Assembly (NCBI GenBank): GCA_023101725.1
Contig: JALJCO010013732.1
Location: forward strand, 62,001 to 126,000
DNA: 64,000 nucleotides
Direction of reading: 5' to 3'
Origin: Atherinomorus stipes
Lineage: Eukaryota > Chordata > Actinopteri > Atheriniformes > Atherinidae
The stretch's first letter is position 1. Every line of letters starts with the position of its first letter. The notes under the pieces are model-generated. The model searched no databases. It was not told the origin of the DNA and saw only the letters and a list, made by a program, of their open reading frames with translations. The position numbers and the translations under genes were made by a program. Positions 21,841 through 48,173 of the stretch are shown here, piece after piece.

Positions 21841-24293
21841 CGTTAGCTCAGGAGTTACTAGCTCGATTACTCTGTGTAGAAATAGCACCTTTCTTGCGTT
21901 ACATTCCAGCAGACAAAACACGAAGCAAGGTGAGGGTGAAGGTAGCAAAGGGGCTCAAAAGCCACGCGAAGGTTGCTGCTTTCCTCCTGGACATGAAGTT
22001 AAACATTTCCTAATGCTAATTAACAGTTAGCCGGCTCTGTAACATAGCTAATGCTAATTGAGAAAGCAAGTGCGACAACACAGAGTAATTAAACTTGTAG
22101 CTATCGCCTTTAAGGCCTAATGTCTGTACATCTGGGTGTTATTACATCAGCAGATTACTGAGCGTAAGGATCGCTAAGCAACAAGGATTTCCATTTATTC
22201 TGAATCAATTCCACATGCCAGTCAGACTCTCATATCAGTTTACATAGATTAAATATAGAGTATGGCTCTTGGCATCTTTCCTCCTACTTCCTGCTACTTC
22301 CCTGTCCATGCAGGGTGGTTTGACCTGCAGTGGTCCTATCTGGTTCTGCAGTGCTAATTGGGCTTAGAAGTGTTTTCTGTTCAGCTGGCTGCACAGGAAC
22401 TGCACATTCAGGACCATCTTATAACCCCTGAGGAGCGAGAAGAGCACTTCTATGAAGTGCATGTGGGCTCATACAGGGTTGAATAACTGACTGTTTTGCC
22501 AGAAACAGAGGGACATTGTCTGGGAAAATGAGCAGTGAGAGGAGAGAAAGAGGGGGGTTGGTTGGTTGTCTCTCCAAAGAAATGAGACACAAACTTGGAA
22601 TCAGAGAGTCTGAGACCAGCTTCTGTTCCTTATGGCACTTTTTGTCTGTATTCTCCAAGTAAAGGTGCAGGGGTGAGAGGATGAGGAGGGAAGAAGGACA
22701 GCTGTAAGGCTTGTTAATGAGCGCTGTCTGCGGTGAGCTAGGGACTGACCTGGCACTGGAGGACAGCTGTGATCTGCTGTTGATTCAGAGAAGAAGCAGA
22801 CTCATCATCAGCTTTCAGATACACAGGTTTTGCTGTGTCAGGTTTAAAAACTGAAGGTGCTGTCACATCACAAGAAAACGTGAACAATCTTTTAATTTAC
22901 CGAAAGCAAAAGAGAGGAAGGCGACAATGCTGTAGCTTTTCTGATTTTATTACACAGCTGCTCACGCATCAGTCTGCTGCCTGGCTTTGTTGTTGATGTT
23001 GAGAAATGCTGCATTGACCACCTTTCCCCCATTCCTTCACCTCCTGCTATTGTCACTTTTGTTCTTTTCTTTCGTTTCCTGCAGCTTCACTCTTTATTTT
23101 TTGCCTCTACCCTCTTCACCCTCTTTAAAATTCTCCCCTTTTCTTCCCCCTTCAATATCCTGTCCTTTCTCTCTTTTCTTTGCCTTGACCAATTCTCTTT
23201 TCTGTACTCCTGCCCCTTTTCTCAGCCCCCTTTAGAGTCCCCCTCCTTTCCACCGCTGCAACCCCCACACATCTCTCCGGGGTCTTTCTCCTCCTGTGCT
23301 CCGCTACTTTTCTTGCCCGTGTTGGCAAAGTGGCAGAAGGAGGCGGCTGGAGGCTGAGCTAGCTGCATTAGCCCCATGCATTATTCATGTGCCCTGCAGT
23401 CTGTGCAGGTCTTGGTCTTATGCTGGCTTTTCTAGTGGGACACACGGGTCCTGTGAAAGAGCTCTGTGTGCAGGACGCAGGGCCTGATGGAGGAGCTGCA
23501 CAGATGGGACTATCATTTCCTTGATTTCTGCTCGCTGTTGCACATGAAAGCCCTGAAGGGAGAGAGTTTACTTCACAGATCAACATTCAAAAGCAAAATG
23601 AGGTGGTTTCCTTACACGAGATCAAGAATGTTTATTCAGCGTCTCTCCTAATTCAGCCGCCATGCTTTTCATAACAAAGCCCAAGTGTGTTTTTCTCCCT
23701 AAACCAGAGGCTGGCTAAGGTTTCAGCTGTATCTGCTCTGATGCTTCTATGAAAGACTTGTTCTCTTTTTACCATCGGCCAAGATCTCTGTCTGCCTGGC
23801 AGCACTTCTGTCTCAGTCACATCAGGATTCAGAGTGTGTCCTCTTTGCTTTTAGAGTGCACACAGTTAGGACTTTTAACTGAACTGGGCTGTATGAAATT
23901 TTAATTTCGACAACCAGACGGAGATGGAGTGCCTCGTCTTCTCAGCGTCCTGCGCTTTTGAAGCTGCGGAGGAGTAGAGAAAGACCGTGGGTGAGAGGGA
24001 GAGAAAGAGAGCAAGAGAGCCTTTGGGACCGGAGGAGGGGCCTCTTGGAAAACCACATCCACATTGCTGCTTTGGGCTCACATCTGCTTTGCTTGACATA
24101 CTTGCATTTTCACACAGAAAATATCAACAACTGGAGTGTAGCTGTTATTTATAACTAGGTTAAAAATTCACAGTCAGATACAGATGATACCGCTTAATCT
24201 GACGTCGCCTCGCTCTAATTATAAACAGTGGATGTGCACTCTGTTTACCGTTCTTGACAGGTCTCACTGACAGCCTTGTTCCGCTCTGCACAG

Positions 24294-24445
24294 GTGGCCG
24301 CGGCAGATTGGGATTGGGCCCTGATGATCGCGAGGACCCCTCTTCACCTCTTTTCAGCCAATCCTGGAGGAGTTACTGAGCTGATGTCTCAGAGGACGAG
24401 GGGGTGTGTGTGTTCTGGAGTCCTAAAGAGGCAAGCTACACCTCG
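24294..24445 (+). other. Candidate untranslated exon of frmpd1
   Basis: Bounded by an acceptor (CTGCACAG before 24294) and a donor (CCTCG then GTGAGT at 24446). It has no frame continuous with the frmpd1 coding start, since a TAA immediately precedes that ATG. A 5' UTR exon is plausible but unproven. Confidence 0.35.
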
Positions 24446-26534
24446 GTGAGTCATGCTTTCATAGCTCTGAGTTCAAATGTGGATCATTGTGCTGCCTGCT
24501 TGAATTGTGTGGACAGGCCCCGAAAGTGTGGGTTTGTATTGGGGTTCAGAAGTGTGCCAGGCATTACATAATCGCAGGGTAGATTTTGCAGTTGCAGTCG
24601 TGGAACCACAAACACGCACTCAGCATACTTTTTCAGCTGCACCTGCTTATCTGGATCCTTAAGTAAAGCTACAGTATTTGCTCTTGTTGAGAATGAAGTG
24701 GTGGACCCCCAGCCCGAATGCATAGGGTGTGCACATATATATATATATATATATATGTCACAAGAAATGGCTGGTTGCTGCTTCTTCCCACAGAGACTGT
24801 CATCTGATACGACTGCCTGACTCTGCAAGGACAGAGAAGGTTAGAGCATGATGGAGAAAATGAAAGCTAGAGCAGATAAAGAAGGAGGATGGCAGCAAAA
24901 ATGACATCCTGATCCATCAGTGACTGCTGCGTTTGAGTACCACACAAACACATCCACAAATCCACACATGTAAGCAGACTACAACATTATGTCTGTACAT
25001 CTATATTAGCAGCCAAAACCCACTTTATGATCCACTGTGTACAGAGCAGATGTCAGATTTTGTTCCTCTCGGTTGATCGAAGGGGGCACATGTGTCAGTT
25101 ATAGTACTCAGTTCCTCGTGGGCAGCTGTCAGCTCCCCAGCTTCACTTAGCCATCCTCATCCACATCAATCTGCCTCAATCCGGATAAGAGGGAGGTGCT
25201 AAACTGACACCCTGACCAGTTCAGGTCCGTGCAGTACGAAGGCTTCTAATCCTCTTAAAGGACAGAATTACAGTGCACGCATTACTACCGCTGAGGGAGG
25301 CTAGTCAGCACTGGCCTACAACCAGCCATCGCCTCTACGGAGATGAGCTGATACCCTGCTGTTTTTGTTTAAATGCAGTTTTACTTCTAGCAGCATAGCT
25401 TGGCATCAGTTATTGATCGCAATGCAGTGTATGCCGTTTCCACGTAACTTGCAAGTTAAAGCGCAGTAATTGGACAAAAATGACTCTGCCTTCCTCATTT
25501 ACTGGATAGAGGCTTGTTTCAAAATGCTATGGACAAGTGTGGCAGATGACCAGAGAAATGTTGTGCTTCCTTCATAGACGTCTTGGCTTGCAAAAGTTGG
25601 CTCCATATTTCAAAGAGCTGATCAAACTAAGCTGTTGGCCAGCTTTCCTGTTGATCATTAGGTTTCAGGAGCACATCCATCATTGTTAGCCACATTGATC
25701 AGGTCTGGTTGCAACTCCTCTCATCCTTGCCAGCTCGGCCGTTCTTCTCACTCACAGGGTTAAACGGACATCGCTAGTGCAGCTGCAAGCAGAAGATGAG
25801 ATTCATCACAAGATGTATCTCAGCATCTGAAAGTTTTGCAGCTTCATGTCTTATGCAAAATAAAGATGAACATGTGGTCTTTTTAGAGTAAAAAAAGCTT
25901 ATTTAGAATTGAAAATACTCTCCAATTGCAGTGTATTGATTGGCTGAGAGAAACAAAACACAGTTGAGAGGAGTTGGAAGTGTTGACTTTTGGTTCTGAT
26001 TCAATGCTGACCAGCTTTGCCTCCCTGAGGGCCAACTGAGCCCTCCATCGTTCATTATGTCCCCACCACTCCCCTCTTCAAAGGGCAAGCTAAGCAGAAA
26101 ACGCACAGCTGCGGAGTTGTGGCGAACGTGCAGATTGTGGCATATTTATGTGGCACTCTTTGTGAATCCTGTTATTGTGCAATGGTGCAGTTGTTGTTGT
26201 GGAGAATCGGGTCATTTAAGCCTGTGCTGTTGCTCATGCTGACTAAGCTCCACCCCTTTCCCTCCCAGCCTTTCTTGCTTTCTGTTCACATATCTGATTA
26301 TTCATCACATACAAGGCAGGCAACATGTGCTGCATATAAAAACAGAGTTTGCAAATTTAACTGGAGCACAATTCTGGCACTGATTACACAGTCCAAAAAG
26401 ACAACTGAACTATAAGGGCTTTCTAATTTATCTGATCCTTCCAAATCCTTTCATCTCCATCCCACATCTGTTTTGCTATTTTGGGTAATGTCTGCAACTC
26501 ACATCCTTCTTTTTTCTTTGTTTGCTTCAGATAA

Positions 26535-40283
<13,749 letters not shown>

Positions 40284-43200
40284 CCTGTGAACTTTTTACC
40301 CACTAATAACCACTGACTGCGGAGGCGGGACAGACAGCACAGAGCTATCTGGTGTGTAACTCCTGTATTCTTGTACAGTAAGTGCCATACACACCACAGC
40401 CACAGTACACATACTGACACCGCATCTAATCCGAAAGAAGAGAGGAAATGTCATTGCTCTGCCTCTTCTTGGACGCATATGGACTATGCATTTGTACATA
40501 TGAATTTTATAATTATCTTATAATTCTCTTATTTTATGATACAATATGTGTATGTATGTAAGGATGGATTATACATGTACGTATTTATGTATTTATTTTT
40601 ACAATGTTTGCACCATGATCTGTAATATGCAGATCTCTGGTAAGGAAACAAAAAAGGATGTCACTGGAAGTTTTAATATCCCTTCTCTTTGAGACAGTAT
40701 TATGTTATTTTTTTTGCTGCTTTAAAGATTTGTCCATTCCACAAGGTGTAATCTGTAAATTGTCAGTTTCAAGTTTATTATTACAGTGCATATACTGAAA
40801 AACAAAACAAAAAAAAAAAAAAAGCAGAATATACTTTATCTGACACGTGAAATAGAGTAATAAACTGTTTCGTTTTTATATGTGCAGAGTTTGCACCTTT
40901 TTTAGTATTTAGTTTTTCAACAATACAGTCGCAGATTATGGGATACAAAACTTAACCACTACACAGCAGGGAGAGCACTTTTGACTGTTACAGATTGCAC
41001 CTTTTTATGGGACACACAACCTTGTGTAAAGTGTTTTTCTTTATCCCTTCCTTGTCCAAACTGTGTGAATGCATCATGGAAACCATTACCCAAATGTATG
41101 CAGTATTAAAACATTATTCTAGTTTTCATCCAAAGGACACTATATATTTTTTTTTTTTCTGGGAATGTGTGAGTTATGTCCAAGCAGCGAAACAGGGGAC
41201 CTTATTATGTAGTTGACATGTTTCTGACTTGGCACAAGGGTGACTGTTAAACTCTGTCCAGATGTAGCAAAGATCCAAAGTCTTAAGAAAACACTGAGCC
41301 ACAACTGTTCCCTGCTACAGTTTCCTTTTTGGACACCACTGTTTTGGTACCATACTGACAGATGGACTGACTGCTTCATGCTGGGGTCAGAACTGTAGAT
41401 ATACATCTGTGTCCTACCTTAGTTTATGGCTATGCAAACATAAACTCATCAATCCCCACACTCTGTATTTTGATTTCATGGTTTTCTTTTTTTTCATGCT
41501 AACATTAAAAACAACTGGATTGTGTTTGTTCGACTACAATGGGTGCGTTCTTTGTTTGGAATGTTGGCTTTTGTCTTGTTTCGGAAAACTTTCTGCATTA
41601 TGGATTGCAACGTTTTGCAAAGTTGCATGGCAATAGCATCTGTCAATATAAAGACCCCTGTCTATACTGATGTCTGTGAATTGCCAGTGAAATGAATACA
41701 TTGCTCGATCAGTTTACTGATGTACAGTGTTCACGTATCAGCTGCCATTTCACAGCTCACATGATGAGCCACCTGATTTCAGATTTTACTCAAGCCACCT
41801 TTGACAACAGAGAGGCAATTATGTTAGCAGTTGCCTTTACAAATACAGTATGTGAGGATTAGCCAAAACAAAAACTGCATAAGTAAGAAATATTTGGTGA
41901 GAAGAGAGGTAGTGTATTTAATCTTAAATGGTTAAAAGGGAAATTTTCTTAAAGTGACTATGAAAAAAAAAAGAAAACAAGTGCACTGTTTGAGACTTTA
42001 CAGCTTCCAAATGCCACGGAGCTGATGTCCAGTATCTTTGTCCATAACTGCACTAACATCATGATATTCTGTGATGTCTCAAGTGGTGTTTCCTGTTGTT
42101 CAGTAGGCATGCTCAGACAGAAGTGAGGCCTGTGCCACCCACTTGTCATTGTACAGGAATATCATATGAACAGGATTTCATGATTTTGGCCTAAAATAGA
42201 ACATTTCCATGTTTCTACATAAGCAGTCACTTTTCCGTATCTATGTACAACAAAGTCAATGTAATGAGAAATGTATTGTTTGGGAATAAATGACACACTG
42301 ACTTTAATGGTCCTTGCGAAGTGTTTTGGTCTGTTGGTGCTGTGAATTATGTGAACTTTCATGTACTCGCATCAGATTCACGTGAACTATATCTCTTAAT
42401 CTTAGGTCTGTCAAATCAAAACTGACTGTTCTGATTTCTGAGGTGAAGATTTTCCAGACAGCAAAGAAGATGAACTTCAAGGTGTTTAGATGGCGCTGCT
42501 GTTTGTGCAGTCTCTGAACCTGAAATGGAGGTAATGAGGATTAATGTGGGATTTCTTCCTCAGCGTTGTGATGCTACACTTCCATGAAGGCAGTGTTCAC
42601 CTGTCAACTCGAGCCTCATTCCTCCTCATTTCTCATTTCCTGGGGTTTCTAATTTACAGAGCCAGGTAAACTCCGTTAACATCTCCAGTCTTGTAGTTAA
42701 GAGTTTTTTGAATAATTAATCAGAGTGTAAAAATGAAAGATTTCACCTTAGGTGACGCTATTAGGGTGAAGAGAAACTGACAGCTGAGAGGCTTTGTAAA
42801 CACAGCAGCTCAACCCTGCCAAATCCCAACTCCCTGTGTCAGATTGTCCTTAATCTGATCTTTATCTGCAGTCTGACTTCTTGATGCAGTAATCTAGAGT
42901 AGTACTCAACAAGGCACCACATTAACACACATGGAATGTCAGTGTGGCCCTGCTGTCTGAGCCATTATTATAACAAAAAGAAGCATCACACCTACTGCAC
43001 TACAGTGTCGTCTCCACCTGTCATTATGATTTTGCGCAGTCTTATTCATTCCTTTTACAGACATAAATGTTGGGTGATGCTTACTACAAAGAAGGGACTA
43101 AAGTATTTAAAGGATAGGGTGTGTCAAAAAAATGATTCTGTGACTCAATGGATCCAAAAAGCTGACATACACCACAGTCATGATCCAAGAGTCTGTTATA

Positions 43201-44967
43201 TAAGCCTCTTCAGCTGCCATCTTTATTGATAAATTGAGATTTTTCTCGAGGAAAATATGACCACTAGCAACTTCGTCTTCATAAACTTCCAAGACTTTAT
43301 TTGTGATTTTATTGGACTGATTTGAATAAGCTGTTTTATTAATGACATGTTGAAAGCGATGCAGTGACTTGTGCTTCAAGAAAACCATAAACAATGTAAC
43401 TCAACATCATCGAGGGTATTCCATTTTAGAAAATGAAATACAAAGCTTCACTTTTGAAGAGGAACTCCCAGGAAATCCTTTAAAAAAAAAAAAAAGAACT
43501 CCAGCACACTGTACATAGTTACAATGAAAAGATCTACAGAAATAGGCCGAGTGGTCCATTTACATGGCAGCTTGAGCTTTTGTGCCATTGAACATTACCC
43601 TCCGTCCCTGCTTTCACTCAGTACCGTTACTTTTCAGTCTCTCAAGTGTCCAAGCAGCGTGCCTTTCCCCTTTGAGCTGCTGTACACAGCCAGAGTTGCG
43701 GAGTGGTGACTGAACTACTCAAGCTTGAAATTTGAGCCCATTATGTCAACAGATGTTACAGACAGAGAAGAGTGCAAGCGTGAGAGACGGAAAATATCAC
43801 AGTGTGAGCAGAAGGAAAGAAACGAATAAAATAAACGATACTGACTCAATCGGGGAAAAAAAAAGGAGAAAGGAAACAAACATTCAGAAGCACTTTGTTT
43901 TCGAGTCAATAAAAAAGCACTGGTCCAAAATGAACAAATGGAGCAAAGCTTCATATCAAAATCAATCCATTTCTTATTTGTTGCAGCAGATGTCTAAATC
44001 AGATCAATTTTATTCTCTTTCCAACATTTTAAAAAAACAGACAGATGTGGGTGTTACTTGTTTTACAAACAAATACGTGATTGAGCACTTGTCCAAACTC
44101 GTAACACTCTGCCTGTGGCACTTTAGAAAATAAATCAAAACTACACTTAGGACATTTCACATCGACGAATCATGTGACAACAAACTCTCTAAAAATATTC
44201 TGTTTTTATTTTTCATTTAAAATTTTTGGCATTTCCCAAAATAAGTATCATAGATACCGATTTCAACTACTTTTTTTGTTTTTACCCTTCTTATCTCTTC
44301 AGCATGAGCTCTGTATAAGTGGAGAATGGGCATGAGGAGAAACAGAGGCCAACAGTTTATTACTCTCTCCTTGAGAGTTAAAGCATTAAAATGGTCAAAA
44401 GCACAAAAGTGTTTAAGCGGCAGAATCTCAGCATTACAGAAGAAGTGCTCTTGGTCTAACAAACAGATAGATACTGTCTTCAAAACACCACGGCACACAG
44501 CACATACAAAGAAAAAACTTCTACGAAACAGTTAATCCAATCAGAAAACCTTTCCTCGAGACTGTAAAAAAAGGAAAAAGAAATAAAGAACTCACGAGTA
44601 GGAGTTCTGTTTACTCCACAGTTTGTTTTTTTTTTCTGTATATCGAGTAAGCAAGGTCATTCCACTTGGACCCTGGCACAAGTTTTGTGAAGGCTGAAAT
44701 GTGTGTCTTGGTTTTAATACTTTGACAACATTGAAAAGTAACAATGGCAGGTGGTTATCTTACACTGACTGTTGGCCCCCGTCAGAAGTGCAACTTTTCT
44801 GCTATCTCTCATCCATGGAATCTCTGTCTCACTAACAGTACCAGACAGTATTTGCATAAACTCTACTTTGCGATTTCCCGCTTCAAACTGCCCTCAATAT
44901 GAGTTTTCCCTTTATATACTTTCTCTTCCTCTCTTTCTCTCCATTTTCATCCTGCCGGTTCTTCCTC
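40284..44967. other. 3' UTRs of frmpd1 (+) and slc25a51 (-) and the sequence between
   Basis: No coding exon recognised. A good AATAAA for frmpd1 lies at 40859-40864, and another plus-strand AATAAA near 42285 could serve a longer transcript. Minus-strand signals for slc25a51 (TTTATT on the plus strand) occur near 43222 and 44206. The human neighbours TRMT10B and EXOSC3 are not visible here. Confidence 0.45.
40859..40864 (+). promoter_or_regulatory. Candidate frmpd1 poly(A) signal
   Basis: AATAAA, 576 bp after the stop codon, in AT-rich context followed by a GT/T-rich stretch. Confidence 0.5.
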
Positions 44968-45903
44968 TCATAAAAGCTTCAGCAGCAGCTCATAGGTAGC
45001 ATTGATGATGCCCCAGGAGAGAAGTGAACGGTGGTAGTTGAGGTGGGCCCCTCTGAAAAGCTTGGGCAGGCTGCCTCCCCTCTCTCTCCACACCGTTAAC
45101 AGCACCTCCCTGCATGGTTGGAAGGCTCCACCAACCTGAGACTGAGCCCGGGATTTTATCACATTTAATGGGTAAAACATGATGCCAAGAGCTGCCCCCA
45201 AAACCCCTCCACACACAAAATCATTAACCAAATGACCGGCCCTGTTAGTCGCCTCTGGCAGTAGCTCTTTAATCGGACCCCGAAGCCCAAAAAAGAGCAC
45301 ATTGCTGGGGCCATTGCGGAGAAGTATGGGCACAAGGCCACGGTAACACTCTCTGACACCATACTCAGTCAGAAGTGTCCGAAAGGTGTGGGCTGTGTTG
45401 TTGAAGCGGCTGTGGTGCCGGTGGTCTTGTAGAAGAGTCTGTACGCGCTCAAATGGGGTTAGGATGGCTTCTGTGGTTCCTGCCAATGCTGCGGCAAAGC
45501 TTCTAGTGACAATCTCTGGCACACCGCTGCTACCTGCCTGCTCAAGTAACACTCTAGAGAAGTCCTCATAAAGGCCAAACATGATGGCCACCGTAGTGCT
45601 CTTTTGGAGCAGCGGGGGCAGCAGGCCCCGGTAAAGATTCCTCAGCCCATCCCTCTGGAGCTGTCGCACTGCTTCAGAAGCTAACACACCGTGCAGCTGC
45701 TGGCGAAATAACACCTTCTGGATGGGGAAGGTCACCACAATATTGGTAAAAGCTGCAAGGGAACCACAGACATAATGCTTCCCTTGAGGGCCCAACATTG
45801 CACTCAGAGCCCCAGTAGGCAACAGAGAAGGGCCGCCCTTTGCCAGGGTGGCCTGGGGTTGAGGTGTCCGGGCTGACTCGGAGTCCATGGTGCTGACAGC
45901 CAT
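44968..45903 (-). CDS. slc25a51: Mitochondrial NAD+ transporter, SLC25A51 type
   Basis: This mitochondrial carrier family protein brings NAD+ into the matrix in mammals. It has 311 residues on one coding exon. The three carrier signatures are at about residue 60 (FPIQKVLFR), 149 ([10 protein letters not shown]) and 244 (YPLNVIKSR); the first and second deviate from the strict PX[DE] form, as in human. Strong matches to human include [13 protein letters not shown] and [12 protein letters not shown]. Two starts are possible, 45903 (MAVSTMDSE) and 45888 (MDSE); the second aligns with human MMDSE, and the first is used here because it is longest. The paralogue SLC25A52 is primate-restricted, so SLC25A51 is the fitting name. 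A 5' UTR intron of about 1.45 kb (45960-47411) is inferred from a good acceptor and a GTAAAG donor. Confidence 0.93.
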   Translation of the reverse strand: MAVSTMDSESARTPQPQATLAKGGPSLLPTGALSAMLGPQGKHYVCGSLAAFTNIVVTFPIQKVLFRQQLHGVLASEAVRQLQRDGLRNLYRGLLPPLLQKSTTVAIMFGLYEDFSRVLLEQAGSSGVPEIVTRSFAAALAGTTEAILTPFERVQTLLQDHRHHSRFNNTAHTFRTLLTEYGVRECYRGLVPILLRNGPSNVLFFGLRGPIKELLPEATNRAGHLVNDFVCGGVLGAALGIMFYPLNVIKSRAQSQVGGAFQPCREVLLTVWRERGGSLPKLFRGAHLNYHRSLLSWGIINATYELLLKLL

Positions 45904-46507
45904 GGGAGGCTCAGCGCACCTCGAGTTGACACTCCAGCATCACATCAGCACTGCACACACTGTGAAGCACAAATCAGACAAGAAAAAAATAAAAAAGCAT
46001 TAGATGCAGGAGTTTATCCATTTTTAAATGAACATTACATATATAACATTTCTAGTCATATCATGTGATATACTGTCCTCCATCTCTGTTAACATTTCAC
46101 TTGAAACATTGAAGCAGATTGAACTGTTGCAACAATTTGCTTTAAACCCGAACCAACAGGCTCTCTCAATGGCGAGCTGATAAGGAGGATTATTACACAA
46201 CAGTCTGATAAGTGTTGGCTAAGTCATGGAAAAGTGCCAATACAACTTGTAAAACAAGTCACTTTATCCAAAGTACCAAGCATCCTATAACTGACATGAT
46301 CATTTAACAAATCAAACTAGTTTATTGGCATGAAGAAGCTAACAGTGCACCTATTAGGTATAATAAAACTCACAAATTAGATCCAATAAAGGCAGACATA
46401 AATCAAAATTAAGTGTCTCAATACCACTAGTATACAAAGTATACATCAAGTAAGACATAGTGCAGTGTGTAAGCCCCCCCACCCCACCCACCCACCCACA
46501 CACACAC

Positions 46508-46511
46508 AAAA

Positions 46512-46542
<31 letters not shown>

Positions 46543-46545
46543 TAA
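46508..46545. repeat. (AAT)n microsatellite
   Basis: About ten AAT units, preceded by a C/CA-rich simple repeat. Confidence 0.9.
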
Positions 46546-47543
46546 TAATAAAAAATTCACAGAAGAAATCTCCAAACAGCTTCAGGTCAAACAAACAGAC
46601 CAGACCGTCAGTGAACTGTCATGATATGACTTATCAGTAGTGTCCTGGAATTGATTTTATGATTTAGAACAACACAAATTAAATCTTATTGAACCTTACT
46701 CTAAACATAAGTTTGTCCACTATAAGGTTAGCACAGTAGCTACATTTCTGAGTAACGACTTAGTTATACCTGTCACGCTATAATAAACTTCATGCATTAT
46801 TTGCAAGCATTAGGCAGGTATTGTGGATAACATTGCAAAGAGGTTGTTCCAACGGATTTGAACCAGCAGAAATTGTGCAACATTTTAATCTTTGGCCAAC
46901 ACGCCCTCCAAGAGCTGCTACCTAGGAACCCTCTCACTTGTCGCGTCATGTCTGTTTTCTTAAGTCCGAAGACTGATATCTAACAAAGGCTACATCTAAG
47001 TTAGTTGGCCACGAAACATTTATTTAACTGACTATCAGAGCGGATCACTGCAGATAAAAAACACATTTAAGTGAGAACATGCCCATCTCAACTGCCACGC
47101 ATAACATTGCTAGGCTGCTTAGCAACCTTTGCTAACTCACCACAGCGAGTAAGTGCTTCTTCGATTAAGAGGAAGCAGTTAAGCATTTATCTTCTTCAAG
47201 ATAAATGGAAGAGGGACTGATATAGCAACAGATATAATAACAACCAGCTGCAGCAACGCCTAGCCTAGTGAGCCTAGCATGCTAAGTTAGCTTGATCAGA
47301 GTCAAAACGGACAGGCGCTGATTGATGATTGACACCAACTGAAAAGTCAGGAAGCAGAGGAAACAAGCCATTATTGTCACGCAAACACGGAGCTCATATG
47401 TAAGTCTTTACTTGCCGTGTCGACCTGTTAATCGCTGTCCTATCTCTGGACAGGTAGAGTGCTGTCTTTTGCAGGGTAATTGGGCCACTGCTCTAGGTCG
47501 TTCCTGGTACCCCAGCAGCAGCAGGTGACAGCTAGGAATAGTA

Positions 47544-47555
47544 TGCGCCTGCGCA
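47544..47555. promoter_or_regulatory. NRF1-like site in the slc25a51/ints10 promoter region
   Basis: TGCGCCTGCGCA differs at one position from the palindromic NRF1 core TGCGCATGCGCA. NRF1 controls many nuclear genes for mitochondrial proteins, which would suit slc25a51. Function is inferred from sequence only. Confidence 0.4.
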
Positions 47556-48173
47556 ATGTTAGCGAACCTAAGGATACGGATGAAGTCACGACCGACTTTA
47601 GATGAATGTTTTACTTTTGACAACTCATTTGAATATGTTATACGGTATGAGTGGTGTAAGAATTATACCTGTGAATTAGTGAAAAAGCGTTAGAGGTACA
47701 ACACTTCAAGATTCTACAAGTTAATCCGTTGTTTTGGCGCGACTAGCTTACTCGCTATACAGTCCGTAAAGTAGGAAGCGGGGTCATTTTTACGACGGCG
47801 GAGTAAAGCCACAGTCATCACGTTACGTTAGAAACAGTCGACAAATAAGGCTTGCCTAACTTTGGTAAACTAATGGATTTTTACTGACTTTCCCCATTTA
47901 TTTTTAAGCATTTTTGCAATATTTATATGCAGTTATTAAAATCGAGTATTGCTAGGTGGATAGTTCTTGCAACGATGTCAACTGAAAGTCTGATAGCTGT
48001 GGCTAGCTAGCTAACGTTATATCTGGCCTAACATCATTACATTTTGCAGACAGTTGCTGTCTAACGTCGTTCACCTGCAATTCAGATAATTTGGTAAGAA
48101 GCCACGTGCATTAAGCTACAGCGTGTGCTGTGCTATATACGTCCATTTAATCGATTAAACCAATTTATGTGCA

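Larger units (their letters stand above)
13220..26530. other. Proposed 5' introns of frmpd1
   Basis: Thirteen kilobases without recognisable frmpd1 coding sequence. It contains a T-run near 13901-13918, the LINE at 14652-18950, a TTAA MITE at 21191-21840, a C/T-rich stretch near 23020-23290, a candidate 5' UTR exon at 24294-24445 and a short TA repeat near 24737-24755. Other open frames here match nothing I know. Confidence 0.45.
45904..48173. other. Divergent 5' region of slc25a51 and ints10
   Basis: It contains the inferred slc25a51 5' UTR intron (minus strand, 45960-47411), microsatellites near 46471-46545 (CCCA/CA then AAT units), the inferred slc25a51 untranslated exon from 47412, and the ints10 5' UTR before 48174. 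The two starts of transcription are probably a few hundred bases apart. Confidence 0.5.

Noticed and set aside
23020..23290. Pyrimidine-rich stretch in a frmpd1 intron as a possible regulatory element
   Set aside because: Simple C/T-rich sequence without a defined motif; the open frame through it is low complexity.
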